This document shows positions 7,856 through 15,868 of a stretch of 46,086 bases of DNA, one piece after another (position 1 is the stretch's first letter; the number at the start of each line of letters is the position of its first letter). Both the position numbers and the translations under genes were made by a program. The stretch is from Deltaproteobacteria bacterium (lineage in GTDB: Bacteria > Desulfobacterota > Binatia > UBA1149 > JAJCZL01): positions 1 through 46,086 of the forward strand of contig JAJCZL010000023.1 in NCBI GenBank assembly GCA_029262415.1, given 5' to 3'. Below the pieces are notes generated by a model. That model had not been told where the DNA came from and searched no databases. It was given only the letters and a program-made list of their open reading frames with translations.

Positions 7856-9022
7856 TCAGGCTGCCGCTTGGTCGGCCAGTTCGGCCAATCGCGCGCGTTG
7901 GTAGGAGCCGTCGCCCAGGTACATCTGGTTGTGCTTTTGGCGCTTAAAATAGATGTGCACGTCGCACTCCCAAGTAAATCCGATCCCGCCGTGCAACTGC
8001 ACCGAGCGACCCGAACAAAATGCGGCAGCATCAGACGCCGCCGATTTGGCCATGCGAGCATACCACTGGGCGCGCTCAGGTTCGGTGTCGATTGCGCAGG
8101 CCGCCGTGTAGACGAGCGAACGCGCGCGGTCGATGTCGATCATCATATTGACGATCGGGTGTTTGACGGCCTGAAAAAATCCGATCGGGTGATCGAACTG
8201 CGTACGGATCTGCGCGTACTCATTGGTGGTTTGTAGCTGCCACTCGGCCGCGCCGCAGATATCGGCGGCGACGATGGTCAGCATCGCGGGGGTCGCCCGG
8301 CTGATCGCCGCTTCGCCTTTACCCGCCGCTGCCACCACTGCGCCGGCCGCAACCTCAACGTCTTGAAAGACAACGCGGGCCTGATCGCGGGTCAGGTCGA
8401 CGATGCGGTCGGGCAAGATCGTCACCCCCGGCGCGTCGGCTGCGACCACGTACAACGCGGTGCCGCCGTCGGCTGTGGCCGAGACCACAAAACTCGCGGC
8501 CTTGCGCGCGTCTTGTACGAAGTAGGCGGTGCCGTTCAGTGTCGCTCCGCTACCCTGGGCCTTCGCGGCTACGCCGCTATCGGCGGCATCCCACGATCCC
8601 GACTCATCGGTGATCGCCAGCGTCGCCGGGCCGCCTGAGACGATGGCTTCCAGCGCAGTCTTTGCCCCGGGACCGTCGGCTTCGCGCAGTACGGTGGTCG
8701 CGAGCAGCGTTGATGTCAGCGGCGAGGGCAGTGCGACGCTGCCGACTTCTTCGGCGAGCGCGGCGAGCGTTACCATCGACATGCCCGCGCCGCCGATTTG
8801 CTCGGGTACTGCGAGTGTCGTCCAGCCGAGCTCGACGATTTGTTGCCAGAGTTTCTCGTCGTAGTAGTTGGGCTGTGTCGTGCTTTCGTAAGCCTCGACG
8901 TGGTCGACGGCGACCAGTTTGCGCAGGCTTTCGATCCCCGCGTTGTCGCGTAGAAACTTACGCGCGCTGTCGCGTACCATTTGTGCCTCTTCGTCGAATC
9001 CGAAATTCTTAGGCTGTGCCAT
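7856..9022 (-). CDS. Acyl-CoA dehydrogenase family protein (second subunit of a pair)
   Basis: This is a flavin-dependent acyl-CoA dehydrogenase-like protein of 388 residues. The family fold can be followed: an N-terminal helical domain (FDEEAQMVRDSARKFLRDN), the entry to the beta domain (GWTTLAVPEQIGGAGMSMV), and a C-terminal helical domain with VQLHGGIGFTWECDVHIYFKR. The beta-domain FAD-contact motif is weak: where family members have an A-x-TEPxAGSD pattern this protein has LAITDESGSWDA. Together with the adjacent full-length homologue, this suggests a heterodimer like those of actinobacterial steroid/cholyl-CoA side-chain oxidation (FadE26/27, ChsE types), where one subunit is degenerate. 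The ATG at 9022 has AGAGGA upstream, and 24 bases separate it from the previous gene. Substrate unknown. Confidence 0.85.
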   Translation of the reverse strand: MAQPKNFGFDEEAQMVRDSARKFLRDNAGIESLRKLVAVDHVEAYESTTQPNYYDEKLWQQIVELGWTTLAVPEQIGGAGMSMVTLAALAEEVGSVALPSPLTSTLLATTVLREADGPGAKTALEAIVSGGPATLAITDESGSWDAADSGVAAKAQGSGATLNGTAYFVQDARKAASFVVSATADGGTALYVVAADAPGVTILPDRIVDLTRDQARVVFQDVEVAAGAVVAAAGKGEAAISRATPAMLTIVAADICGAAEWQLQTTNEYAQIRTQFDHPIGFFQAVKHPIVNMMIDIDRARSLVYTAACAIDTEPERAQWYARMAKSAASDAAAFCSGRSVQLHGGIGFTWECDVHIYFKRQKHNQMYLGDGSYQRARLAELADQAAA

Positions 9023-9046
9023 CTTTGTGTGTCCTCTGCCCGTCAA

Positions 9047-10255
9047 CTACTTCGATTTGGCCATGCCGAGCACACGTTCACCAAGGATGTTGCGTTGCAC
9101 CTCGTTGGTGCCCGCGGCAATCGTGAAACCGTAGGAGTTCATGTAGGCCAACGGCCAGTCGCCGCCGTCGGGGGCGCGCTCGTCTCCTTTGTATAGGCTC
9201 GCGTAAGCGCCTTCTACCTCAACCGCACACGCGGCGACGTCTTGCAGCCACTCACTGATCAGCACCTTGGTCTGCAGTGGCAGACGCATCGGGTGGTCGC
9301 AAAGCGCAGCTACGCGCGCGCGGCGTCCGAGTTGGCGCAGGCCTTCGCCGCGGATCGACAGCTGCATGATCTTGTCGCGCACCGTAGCGTCTTGCCACGC
9401 GGGCTTGCCGTTGCGTTTCATGCGTTTGGCCAACGCGATCAGCTCGTCGAGGCGCTCGTCCATGCCTTTGCCGCCGCCCGAGCCCGCACCTTCGGCCGCG
9501 CCGCGCTCGTAGGTCAGCGTGGTCATTGCGACCGTCCAGCCTTTGCCGACCTCGTCCAGGCGCAAGGTGTCGGGCACCACGACGTCTTCGAACAGGACTT
9601 CGTTAAAGCCGGTCTCGCCGGTGATCTTGATCAGCGGGCGCACGGTAACGCCCAGGGTGTCGGCGATCGGCACAATATAATAGGTGAGGCCGTTGTACTT
9701 ATGATCGCTGCTGGTGCGGCAGATCATGATCATCCATGTCGCGAAGTGCGCGAGGCTTGTCCACACCTTGTGGCCGTTGATGATCCAGTTGTCGCCGTCG
9801 CGAACCGCGGGCGCTTGCACGTTGGCAAGGTCGCTACCCGCGCCGGGCTCGGAGAAGCCCTGGCACCAGATCTCATCGCAGGAGAGCAGCGGCGGCAGCA
9901 TACGCTTCTTCTGCTCCTCGGTGCCGTGTTGCAGGATAGTCGGTGCGGCCATATTGAGGCCGATGATATTCAAAAGGTAGGGAACGCCCGCACGCTGCAG
10001 TTCTTGGTTGGCGACGGCTTGGAAGTTGGTGTGACCGCCGCCGCCGTATTCGCTCGGATAGTCGCAGCCGATCAGGCCGGCTTTGTAGACTTTGTTCTGC
10101 CAGGAGGCGAGGTAGTCGCGTTGCTCTTCGGTCATGACTTCGATCGCACTGATCGGAAGTCTGAAGCTTGGCGGTGCCGGTTTGTTCTCGGCCAGCCAGC
10201 TGCGGCAGTGCTCGCGAAACTCTGCTTGTTCGGGCGTATCTTTGCGTTCAGCCAT
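9047..10255 (-). CDS. Acyl-CoA dehydrogenase (catalytic subunit of a pair)
   Basis: This is an FAD-dependent acyl-CoA dehydrogenase of 402 residues that would introduce the alpha-beta double bond in a CoA thioester. Visible motifs are CDYPSEYGGGG, the FAD/substrate motif WCQGFSEPGAGSDLANVQ, NGHKVWTSLAHFATWMIMI, and the C-terminal GFTIAAGTNEVQRNILGERV, which includes the usual GTNEVQ nucleotide-binding loop. I chose the ATG at 10255 (MAERKDTPEQAEFR); the open frame reaches 10345, but that segment looks non-coding. The next gene begins 24 bases downstream and encodes a more degenerate homologue, so a two-subunit enzyme is likely. Steroid side-chain or branched-chain substrates are possible from family resemblance, but no other degradation genes lie nearby to settle this. 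Confidence 0.88.
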   Translation of the reverse strand: MAERKDTPEQAEFREHCRSWLAENKPAPPSFRLPISAIEVMTEEQRDYLASWQNKVYKAGLIGCDYPSEYGGGGHTNFQAVANQELQRAGVPYLLNIIGLNMAAPTILQHGTEEQKKRMLPPLLSCDEIWCQGFSEPGAGSDLANVQAPAVRDGDNWIINGHKVWTSLAHFATWMIMICRTSSDHKYNGLTYYIVPIADTLGVTVRPLIKITGETGFNEVLFEDVVVPDTLRLDEVGKGWTVAMTTLTYERGAAEGAGSGGGKGMDERLDELIALAKRMKRNGKPAWQDATVRDKIMQLSIRGEGLRQLGRRARVAALCDHPMRLPLQTKVLISEWLQDVAACAVEVEGAYASLYKGDERAPDGGDWPLAYMNSYGFTIAAGTNEVQRNILGERVLGMAKSK

Positions 10256-10482
10256 CCGGTTTTTTGGCACAGCCCCGCGTGAAAACGAAGTCGCGGTCGG
10301 CGGCGCGGACTCGGTAGGGCGGGGCGCGCCCTTTACCCGCGCCAAGTGGGTGGAGCCGCCGGCGGGTGGGCTTTGATGCTTGAAGTGCTACAGCGTCGGC
10401 CACTAATGCGGCGAAATTACCCGGCTGGGTCTTGACGATGTGATCGCAAGAGGAGTAGTTGTCGGACTGCTACGTTCACCAG
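10256..10482. other. Gene-free divergent region, left part
   Basis: No convincing gene here. It separates the leftward acyl-CoA dehydrogenase operon from the rightward phosphodiesterase gene and should hold promoters for both, but I see no good sigma-70 hexamer pair. On the minus strand one frame bounded by stops reads SDNYSSCDHIVKTQPGNFAA (about 10400-10464). It looks protein-like but has no start codon, so it may be the tail of a lost gene. Confidence 0.4.
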
Positions 10483-10659
10483 CGGGCCGGCGAGTCGCCG
10501 CTGAACTTCGGGCGCTTCTTCAACCGCCCGAGCGGCGACCGTTCCGGCCCGTAGCGGGCGGCTTCGGGCAGGGGTCCGGGGTCGCCCGCACCCTACTTGA
10601 TGTGCCGGACGCGGCACCTGCGGTTCGCTGCGTAGGCGCAACCCCCAGGGTGCGGGGCG
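10483..10659 (+). promoter_or_regulatory. Strongly structured RNA leader candidate
   Basis: Nested complementary arms would fold into two large domains. Domain 1: 10483-10490 with 10544-10551 (8 bp), 10494-10502 with 10531-10539 (9 bp) and 10509-10514 with 10525-10530 (6 bp), giving 23 base pairs in one long stem. Domain 2: 10585-10594 with 10647-10656 (10 bp, exact), enclosing a 6-bp hairpin (10602-10607 with 10612-10617) and a short hairpin with a TTCG loop (10620-10631). It ends 25 bases before the start of the phosphodiesterase gene and just before its ribosome binding site (AAAGGA at 10672), so it would lie in that mRNA's leader. I recognise no known riboswitch consensus. The dyads are equally present on the minus strand. 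Confidence 0.4.
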
Positions 10660-10684
10660 AACTCGTTCATGAAAGGATGCGCGG

Positions 10685-12118
10685 ATGCCGCGTCGGGCTT
10701 TCGCATCACCAGCCGGCAAACCCATCGGATGGGCTTGTCGGTTTGCCGCACTCTCAACGTTCTCGAGGCGCTGCGCATTGCTGTTCGGCCTGGTGTTGGT
10801 CTCAGCGGTTGTGGTCGGCGCGGCCGGCTGCACCAGCAAAACCGCGAAGATCGACCCCGCCAAGCGCGTGGTTGTGCTTGCGCTGGACGCCGGCACCTGG
10901 GACTTGCTCGACGGTTACATCGAGCGCGGACTGCTGCCTAACATTAAGAGACTGCGCGACGGTGGTGCGTGGGGGCCGCTCGAGTCGATCAACCCGTCGA
11001 GCTCGCCGGTTATTTGGACCTCGGTTGCCACCGGCAAGACGCCCGAGCAGCATGGTATTACCTTCTTCGTACGTTTTCCCGACGGCAAGACCGGAAACCC
11101 GGTGCCGGTGTCGCGGTCGCTGCGCAAGACCAAAGCCATTTGGAACATCCTCGGCGATGCCGACAAGGACGTTGCCGTGGTCGGTTGGCTGATCACCTGG
11201 CCGGCCGAAGAAGTCTATGGGCGCTTGATTAGCGACCGTGCGCATTACGGCGATCTAAAGGACGAGAGCTTTCCGCCCAACTACATGGCGCAGTTGAAAC
11301 CGATCGGCACCGACACCGTGCTTGCGGCGATGCCGTCGTTCATGGAGATGACGTTTGATCCGGCCAAAGTCGATCGCAACGCAACCGATCCCGAAGGCCG
11401 CATCAATTATCTCGTCTATGACCGCTTCGTGCGCGCCTACGCGCGCGACGTCTTTTATATGGAAGCGCTCGAGCGCACCCTCGATGACGGCGCGTTGCCC
11501 GACGTGCTCTTTATGTACCTGCGTGGTACCGACGATGTGCAACACGGGTTTTGGAAGTTCATGGAGCCGGAACTCTTTGAAGGTGTATCCGAGGCGCAGG
11601 CCGAAGCCTTTGGGCGGGTAATTGAGCGCTACTGGGGATGGACCGATTTTCAAGTCGGGCAAATCCTGGAGCGCTTTGGGCAAGACCGGTTGGTGATGGT
11701 GCTGTCGGATCACGGTGCCGGTGCGGCTGTCGGCAAGAACAAAGTCGTGACCAAAGAATACATGCACCTATCAGGCTCTCATCGGAAAAACGGCATGGTT
11801 ATTTTGAACGGTCCCGGCGTCCAGCCCGGCACCAAGTTAGAGGGCGCGAGCATCTATGATGTAACGCCGACCTTGCTTGCCTATCTCGGCTTGCCGCTGG
11901 CAGAGGATATGAATGGCCGTGTGCTCGGTGAAGCGTTCACCGCATGCAAGAACGGTTGTACGTTCGAGCACATAGCGAGTTATGAGACAGGGCTGGGCGA
12001 GGGCGGGGGTTTGGGCGAGGCCGGCGGCGAGAATACGACCTCGCCGATGGATGAAAAGGTGCTCGAGGGGCTGCGTTCTCTTGGCTACATCGACGATAGT
12101 GCGGGCGGCGCGCCGTGA
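10685..12118 (+). CDS. Lipoprotein of the type I phosphodiesterase/alkaline phosphatase superfamily
   Basis: This predicted exported hydrolase for phosphodiesters or phosphate esters (477 residues) is anchored by a lipid. The N-terminus has a basic stretch, a hydrophobic core (LLFGLVLVSAVVVGAAG) and C49 in a GAAGC lipobox-like site. The catalytic domain begins with the metal-binding VVVLALDAGTWDLLDGYI, continues with SPVIWTSVATGKTPEQHGI (nucleophile region), and carries later metal ligands in RGTDDVQHGFWKF, VLSDHGAG and HLSGSHR. These are the two-zinc site residues of the superfamily. AAAGGA lies seven bases before the ATG. The extra sequence near the C-terminus (about 425-450) is glycine/glutamate rich. 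It is a single-gene unit followed by a weak terminator. The substrate cannot be read from sequence; the similar phosphonate- or nucleotide-pyrophosphatases differ only in details. Confidence 0.85.
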   Translation: MPRRAFASPAGKPIGWACRFAALSTFSRRCALLFGLVLVSAVVVGAAGCTSKTAKIDPAKRVVVLALDAGTWDLLDGYIERGLLPNIKRLRDGGAWGPLESINPSSSPVIWTSVATGKTPEQHGITFFVRFPDGKTGNPVPVSRSLRKTKAIWNILGDADKDVAVVGWLITWPAEEVYGRLISDRAHYGDLKDESFPPNYMAQLKPIGTDTVLAAMPSFMEMTFDPAKVDRNATDPEGRINYLVYDRFVRAYARDVFYMEALERTLDDGALPDVLFMYLRGTDDVQHGFWKFMEPELFEGVSEAQAEAFGRVIERYWGWTDFQVGQILERFGQDRLVMVLSDHGAGAAVGKNKVVTKEYMHLSGSHRKNGMVILNGPGVQPGTKLEGASIYDVTPTLLAYLGLPLAEDMNGRVLGEAFTACKNGCTFEHIASYETGLGEGGGLGEAGGENTTSPMDEKVLEGLRSLGYIDDSAGGAP

Positions 12119-12149
12119 TCGTGTGGCTCTGAGCGCTTAAGCAGTGGAC

Positions 12150-12164
12150 AACCCGGCGGGTTTT
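12150..12164 (+). terminator. Short rho-independent terminator candidate
   Basis: A 5-bp stem AACCC/GGGTT with a three-base loop is followed by two more T residues, 32 bases after the phosphodiesterase stop. The short stem and T-run make it weak. Confidence 0.4.
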
Positions 12165-12252
12165 GCCTAATCTCGCGGCCTGTTGCGCCGCTCGTTCGTT
12201 CACCAAAACGATTGATCGGCGCGGCGGCGAGGCTCCGCGGGGAGTGGCTTGC

Positions 12253-12329
12253 GGTGGGCGTAGCTCAGTTGGTAGAGCTCCGGTTTGTGGTACCGGCTGT
12301 CGTGGGTTCAAGTCCCATCGTCCACCCCA
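12253..12329 (+). tRNA. tRNA-His (GTG)
   Basis: This is a full cloverleaf with the histidine-specific extra G at -1 (12253) facing C73, acceptor GTGGGCG with CGTCCAC, D-arm GCTCAGTTGGTAGAGC, anticodon GTG in loop TTGTGGT, T-arm GTGGG/CCCAT with loop TTCAAGT, and an encoded CCA at 12327-12329. Confidence 0.96.
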
Positions 12330-12443
12330 GCAAGCCGGCCATGCTTTGGGTTTGCTTGCAGTTGCTGCGGCGGGCTTGAAAGCGGGGGACTCGTTGTTCG
12401 TTCGATTTGGATTTGTCGCCGGGTTCCCCGGTGACACGGGAGT

Positions 12444-12519
<76 letters not shown>

Positions 12520-12606
12520 CTCTTCCCTTTATTATCGCGGTGTTGCGAGGCTGCCCTTTGGGCGGGCACTCCATGACCGGCTCTGGTGTCAGTAGCGGTG
12601 TCATAT

Positions 12607-12621
12607 ATGGTCCGCCCCGCT
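12607..12621. repeat. Left subterminal inverted repeat of the IS1111-type element
   Basis: ATGGTCCGCCCCGCT; exact reverse complement of 13968-13982. Confidence 0.8.
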
Positions 12622-12861
12622 TTGCGAGGAGAAAGTTTGAGAAGCATCAAAGGGTGGTTGCGCACATATATCCGGCCTGTTGATGGAGGCGTGATGCCCC
12701 CTGGCCCTGATGGAAATCCGCGCACTCCCGGCCTCATCAGTAGCTCGGCCTTTTATGGCCCCTGACACCATCAGGTTTTCGGGAGAGCAGCTTGCCGCTT
12801 TGTATGCCGTCACCTTACTCAATCCACGCAATCCGTCGGAAGTAGTTTGCTCCGCTCGCTG
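12622..12861 (-). ncRNA. Non-coding end of the IS, probable guide (bridge/seek) RNA region
   Basis: The 240 bases downstream of the transposase stop hold no gene. In IS1111-group elements the guide RNA that directs transposition is encoded in this downstream non-coding end; in IS110-group elements it lies upstream of the gene. Several short dyads are visible, but I cannot mark the exact RNA ends or its guide loops by eye. The assignment is by position, not by recognised sequence. Confidence 0.3.
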
Positions 12862-13905
12862 TCAGGCTGCCGCGACCGTGTTGTAGTGTTCGCCTTTGCT
12901 CAACAAGACCCATGCGGTACGGGCGTTCTTATTGGCCAACGCCACGGCGGCAATGTTTCCCCCGCGTCGGCCTGCGACTTCGACGACCCAGCGGCTTCGT
13001 CTGTCCGGTTTTCTTTCGGCGACGCGCAACGCGGCCCTGGCGCCATGAATCAGCAACTTACGCACGTAAGCATCACCGCGTTTACTGATTCCGAGCAGCT
13101 TCGGTTTGCCGCCGGTTGAGATTTGCCGAGGCACCAGGCCGAGCCATGCTGCCATCTCACGCCCGCTCTTGAACACGTTGGCGTCGGCAACCGCTGCTAC
13201 CAGCGCCGTTGCCGTCATCGGGCCGACGCCCGGTATTTCCATCAATCGCTTGCATGCCTCTGATTGATCGCTCAAGCCTTTGATTCGGGCATCGTAGACG
13301 GCAACGCGCTCATCGAGCCGGACAAGCTCGTCTCGTAGTCCGGCCAGCAATTCCCGAGACATCGGGCTCAATTCGTTTTCGGCGTCCTCGAGAATCTCCG
13401 GCAGGGCCTTGCGTAGATTTGCAATCCCCTGTGGCCGTACGATGCCGTATTCCATCAGCAAGCCCCGCAGCTGATTCACCTGCGCTGTACGGTGCGATAC
13501 CGCCATTGAACGAGCTCGATGCAGACTTTGGATGTCCTGTTGTTCGACGCTCTTGGCGGGCACAAAGCGCATGGTCGGCCGCTGCACGGCCTCGCAGATT
13601 GCCTCGGCGTCCACGAGATCGTTCTTGTTGCTCTTTACATACGGCTTGACGAACTGTGGGCTAATCAGCCGCACGTCGTGCCCCAGTGCCGTAAACTTCC
13701 GCGCCCAACAATGGGAACCGCCGCAGGCCTCCATGCCGACAAGACACGATCGGAGGTTAGCCATGAAAGCTACCAGTTTCGTTCTGCTCAACTTCTTGCG
13801 GATCACGACGTTGCCATGCGCATCCACGCCGTGCAGATGAAATGTGTTCTTCGCCAAATCAATGCCCACTACCGTGACGTTGCCCGCTTTGCTATGTTTG
13901 TCCAT
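12862..13905 (-). CDS. IS110-family transposase (DEDD type, IS1111 group)
   Basis: This recombinase (347 residues) is guided by an element-encoded RNA. The RuvC-like DEDD domain starts at VVGIDLAKNTFHLHG (D16), with E59 in LVGMEACGGSH and D96/D99 in NKNDLVDAEAICEA. The helix-hairpin segment IPGVGPMTATALVAAV and the C-terminal Transposase_20 region with ISKRGDAYVRKLLIHGARAA hold the conserved serine area. The ATG at 13905 is preceded by AAGGAG at good spacing; the frame opens further to 13950, but that part crosses toward the repeat. The gene looks intact, so the element may be active. Its orientation, with the non-coding tail downstream, supports the IS1111 group. Confidence 0.93.
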   Translation of the reverse strand: MDKHSKAGNVTVVGIDLAKNTFHLHGVDAHGNVVIRKKLSRTKLVAFMANLRSCLVGMEACGGSHCWARKFTALGHDVRLISPQFVKPYVKSNKNDLVDAEAICEAVQRPTMRFVPAKSVEQQDIQSLHRARSMAVSHRTAQVNQLRGLLMEYGIVRPQGIANLRKALPEILEDAENELSPMSRELLAGLRDELVRLDERVAVYDARIKGLSDQSEACKRLMEIPGVGPMTATALVAAVADANVFKSGREMAAWLGLVPRQISTGGKPKLLGISKRGDAYVRKLLIHGARAALRVAERKPDRRSRWVVEVAGRRGGNIAAVALANKNARTAWVLLSKGEHYNTVAAA

Positions 13906-13967
13906 GGTTCGTTCCGCTCCTTGTCGTATGGATTCCATCCATACTGGCACGTAGATGCCGTTAGAGG

Positions 13968-13982
13968 AGCGGGGCGGACCAT
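13968..13982. repeat. Right subterminal inverted repeat of the IS1111-type element
   Basis: AGCGGGGCGGACCAT; exact reverse complement of 12607-12621. Confidence 0.8.
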
Positions 13983-14108
13983 CCCATTAGTAAGGGATCT
14001 AAAACAGGCGTAAGTGAGCGTAAGGTACAGAATGTCTTTTGCGCCGTAAGCACCTACGACTGCTCTGAAACCCGCGTCAGTCCTCATTTTCCTCATCACC
14101 CTCAAAGG
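13983..14108. other. Unassigned sequence between the IS and the tRNA fragment
   Basis: No gene or RNA recognised. It is somewhat less GC-rich than its surroundings and may be what is left of an integrated element or of the target site DNA. Confidence 0.4.
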
Positions 14109-14154
14109 GACTCTTAATCAGCGGGTCGCAGGTTCGATACCCGCGGGCCTACCA
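14109..14154 (+). pseudogene. tRNA-Lys 3'-half fragment
   Basis: The first 30 bases (14109-14138, from the anticodon arm into the T-loop) are identical to 12473-12502 of tRNA-Lys. The rest (to the CCA at 14152-14154) differs and is one base short in the acceptor strand. No D-arm or 5' acceptor strand precedes it, so it cannot form a tRNA. Such 3' halves are typical of attachment sites left by tRNA-targeting integrative elements. Confidence 0.8.
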
Positions 14155-14224
14155 CCCACAATCGTCTGCTGATGATGCTCCGCGTGCCCGATTCGCCGGG
14201 CTGGGTGCCTATCTCCCTGAGCGC

Positions 14225-15190
14225 GTGCTCGGTTCCGACGAGATAGAAGCGGCGATCCTCGCATCGGGTGTAAAGGTAAAGCCAGGCTTTATCCGCCGAT
14301 CTACCGGCATTGCGTCCCGTCGTATTGCAGCCCCTGACGAGAATGCCTCCGACCTTGCGGCTTCGGCGAGCAGTAACGCTCTCTCCGATGCCGGTGTCGA
14401 TGCGCGCGACATCGATCTCTTGGTCTTCGCCGCCGCCTCTCACGACATCATCGAACCGGCCACGGCGAATATTCTCCAGCAGAAGCTCGGTGCGGAAAAC
14501 GCACAGACCTTCGACGTCAAGAACGCGTGCAACAGTTTTCTCTCAGGTATCGACATCGGCAACGCATACATCCGGGCCGGCATCGCCGAGGTCGTGCTGG
14601 TCGCAACCGGTGAGATCCCATCGCGCGCTTGCGATCTGCGTTTCTCTTCACACGCAGAGATCACCGAGAAGTTCTCACACTTAACCATGGGCGATGCCGG
14701 CGGTGCCGTGGTACTGACGCGAGCGAGGGGAGCAGACGAGGGGATTCTCGTCACCGCCGGGGTCACCAAAGGCGAGAAGTGGAGACTCGGTACGATCATG
14801 ACCGGCGGTACGATGTATCCACGCGACGTTTCGCCGCGTCGTGGCTTTTTGCGCAGCCGTGGCTGCGAACTCGAAGAATGCGGACGCCGAGAAGTCCCGC
14901 GGATCGCACAAGCGGTTCTCGCCGCTGCCGGCTGGACGCCCGACAGTGTCGATGTCGTTGCAACGCAGCAACACACCAACCGCATCGTCGCAGAGGTTGT
15001 TGCAAGCCTGGGGATCCCGGCCGCGCGAGCGCCGCTCTCGTTGTGTTACGCCGGTAACGCGGCATCCGCCAACATTCCTCTCGCACTCGCCGATGCGCGT
15101 GAAAACGGTATGTTGAAAAATGGATCGCGCGCGCTCTTGCTCGGCGCGAGTTCCGGGTTCTCGGTGATGGTGTCAGCGGTTAGCTGGTAA
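14225..15190 (+). CDS. Beta-ketoacyl-ACP synthase III (FabH)-like protein, 5' end uncertain
   Basis: This thiolase-fold condensing enzyme resembles FabH, which joins a short acyl-CoA to malonyl-ACP. Counted from the GTG at 14225 it has 321 residues with the complete Cys-His-Asn triad: C102 (VKNACNSFLSGID), H250 (ATQQHTNRI, in place of the usual HQAN) and N278 (CYAGNAASANIPLAL). The family's N-terminal strand (AGLGAYLPERVLGSDEI) starts upstream of that GTG, in the same open frame, at about 14192-14224. No ATG, GTG or TTG in that frame lies between the tRNA fragment and this segment. The real start therefore seems lost, frameshifted, or unusual. The adjacent mobile DNA is the likely cause. The atypical active-site context suggests a specialised KAS III rather than the housekeeping one. 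Confidence 0.8.
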   Translation: MLGSDEIEAAILASGVKVKPGFIRRSTGIASRRIAAPDENASDLAASASSNALSDAGVDARDIDLLVFAAASHDIIEPATANILQQKLGAENAQTFDVKNACNSFLSGIDIGNAYIRAGIAEVVLVATGEIPSRACDLRFSSHAEITEKFSHLTMGDAGGAVVLTRARGADEGILVTAGVTKGEKWRLGTIMTGGTMYPRDVSPRRGFLRSRGCELEECGRREVPRIAQAVLAAAGWTPDSVDVVATQQHTNRIVAEVVASLGIPAARAPLSLCYAGNAASANIPLALADARENGMLKNGSRALLLGASSGFSVMVSAVSW

Positions 15191-15229
15191 CCGATTCAGT
15201 TGGCCACGCCGCTGCGCTAATCTGTAGCC

Positions 15230-15637
15230 GTGATCATCGAAGTAAGCTCCACGCAGCACAAAGAGTGCATTGAAATCACCGACCAGGTCCGCGCGTTGGT
15301 CGTCGAGTCTGGTGTCGAGCGCGGCTTGTGTCACATCATGGTTTTGCACGCGACGGCTGCCGTCGTGATCAACGAAAACGACGACCCGAACATCGGCGTC
15401 GATCTCATCACGGCGCTCGACCGCGCGATCCCCGACCACGACGGTTGGCTGCACGACCGCATCGACAACAACGCGCAGGCTCACATTAAAGCGGCCATTT
15501 TGGGGCCGTCTGAGACCGTTCAAGTACGCGACGGCGATCTTTTGCTCGGCACTTGGCAAGGAATCCTCGTCGTCGAGTTGGACGGTCCGCGCTCGCGTCG
15601 GCAGGTATCGGTCGAGATCGTGCCGACGGCTCCCTAG
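15230..15637 (+). CDS. YjbQ/UPF0047 family protein
   Basis: This 135-residue protein belongs to the widespread secondary thiamine-phosphate synthase enzyme family (YjbQ). That activity was detected as a side reaction in E. coli; the true role is unsettled. Family motifs are present: LHATAAVVINENDDPN, then the metal-binding histidine region NAQAHIKAAILGPSETV and the signature LLLGTWQGILVVELDGPR. The start is GTG at 15230, 39 bases after the KAS III stop, with no clear ribosome binding site. It may share a transcript with the KAS III gene. Length and motifs match the complete family. Confidence 0.88.
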   Translation: MIIEVSSTQHKECIEITDQVRALVVESGVERGLCHIMVLHATAAVVINENDDPNIGVDLITALDRAIPDHDGWLHDRIDNNAQAHIKAAILGPSETVQVRDGDLLLGTWQGILVVELDGPRSRRQVSVEIVPTAP

Positions 15638-15868
15638 GTTCACCCGCCGGTTCTACCTTATATACGCGTGACTCGGTTCGGTGCGGGTCTGCTCGCGTCT
15701 AATCTGCTCGCTTCTAATAAGAGGGTGCTCTTACCCCGCTGTTGGCTGTGCGCGTGGTGCGCGTGGTCGGTTTCGACCTCCAGCCAAGTTCTTCGCTCTG
15801 TGTGGCTACGCTTCATATTATAGATAAGAATATCCTTATATTTCTCGGCTGAGCCGGCCATTTTCTCG

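Larger units (their letters stand above)
12607..13982 (-). mobile_element. IS1111-type insertion sequence (IS110 family)
   Basis: An intact IS110-family transposase gene is enclosed by an exact 15-bp inverted repeat (ATGGTCCGCCCCGCT at 12607-12621 and its complement at 13968-13982). Internal, subterminal inverted repeats plus a long non-coding stretch downstream of the transposase are marks of the IS1111 group; the true tips lie a few bases outside the repeats and were not resolved. About 1.38 kb between the repeat ends is a normal size. It lies between tRNA-Lys and a broken tRNA-Lys copy. Confidence 0.82.

Noticed and set aside
9242-10282. Long plus-strand frame over the acyl-CoA dehydrogenase gene
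   Set aside because: Low-complexity shadow coding opposite a gene with clear family motifs.
10440-11192. Plus-strand frame starting in the structured region before the phosphodiesterase gene
   Set aside because: It overlaps the true gene in another frame and has no family features.
13869-14105. Minus-strand 78-codon frame upstream of the transposase
   Set aside because: It overlaps the IS repeat and the transposase 5' end in another frame, and shows no domain.
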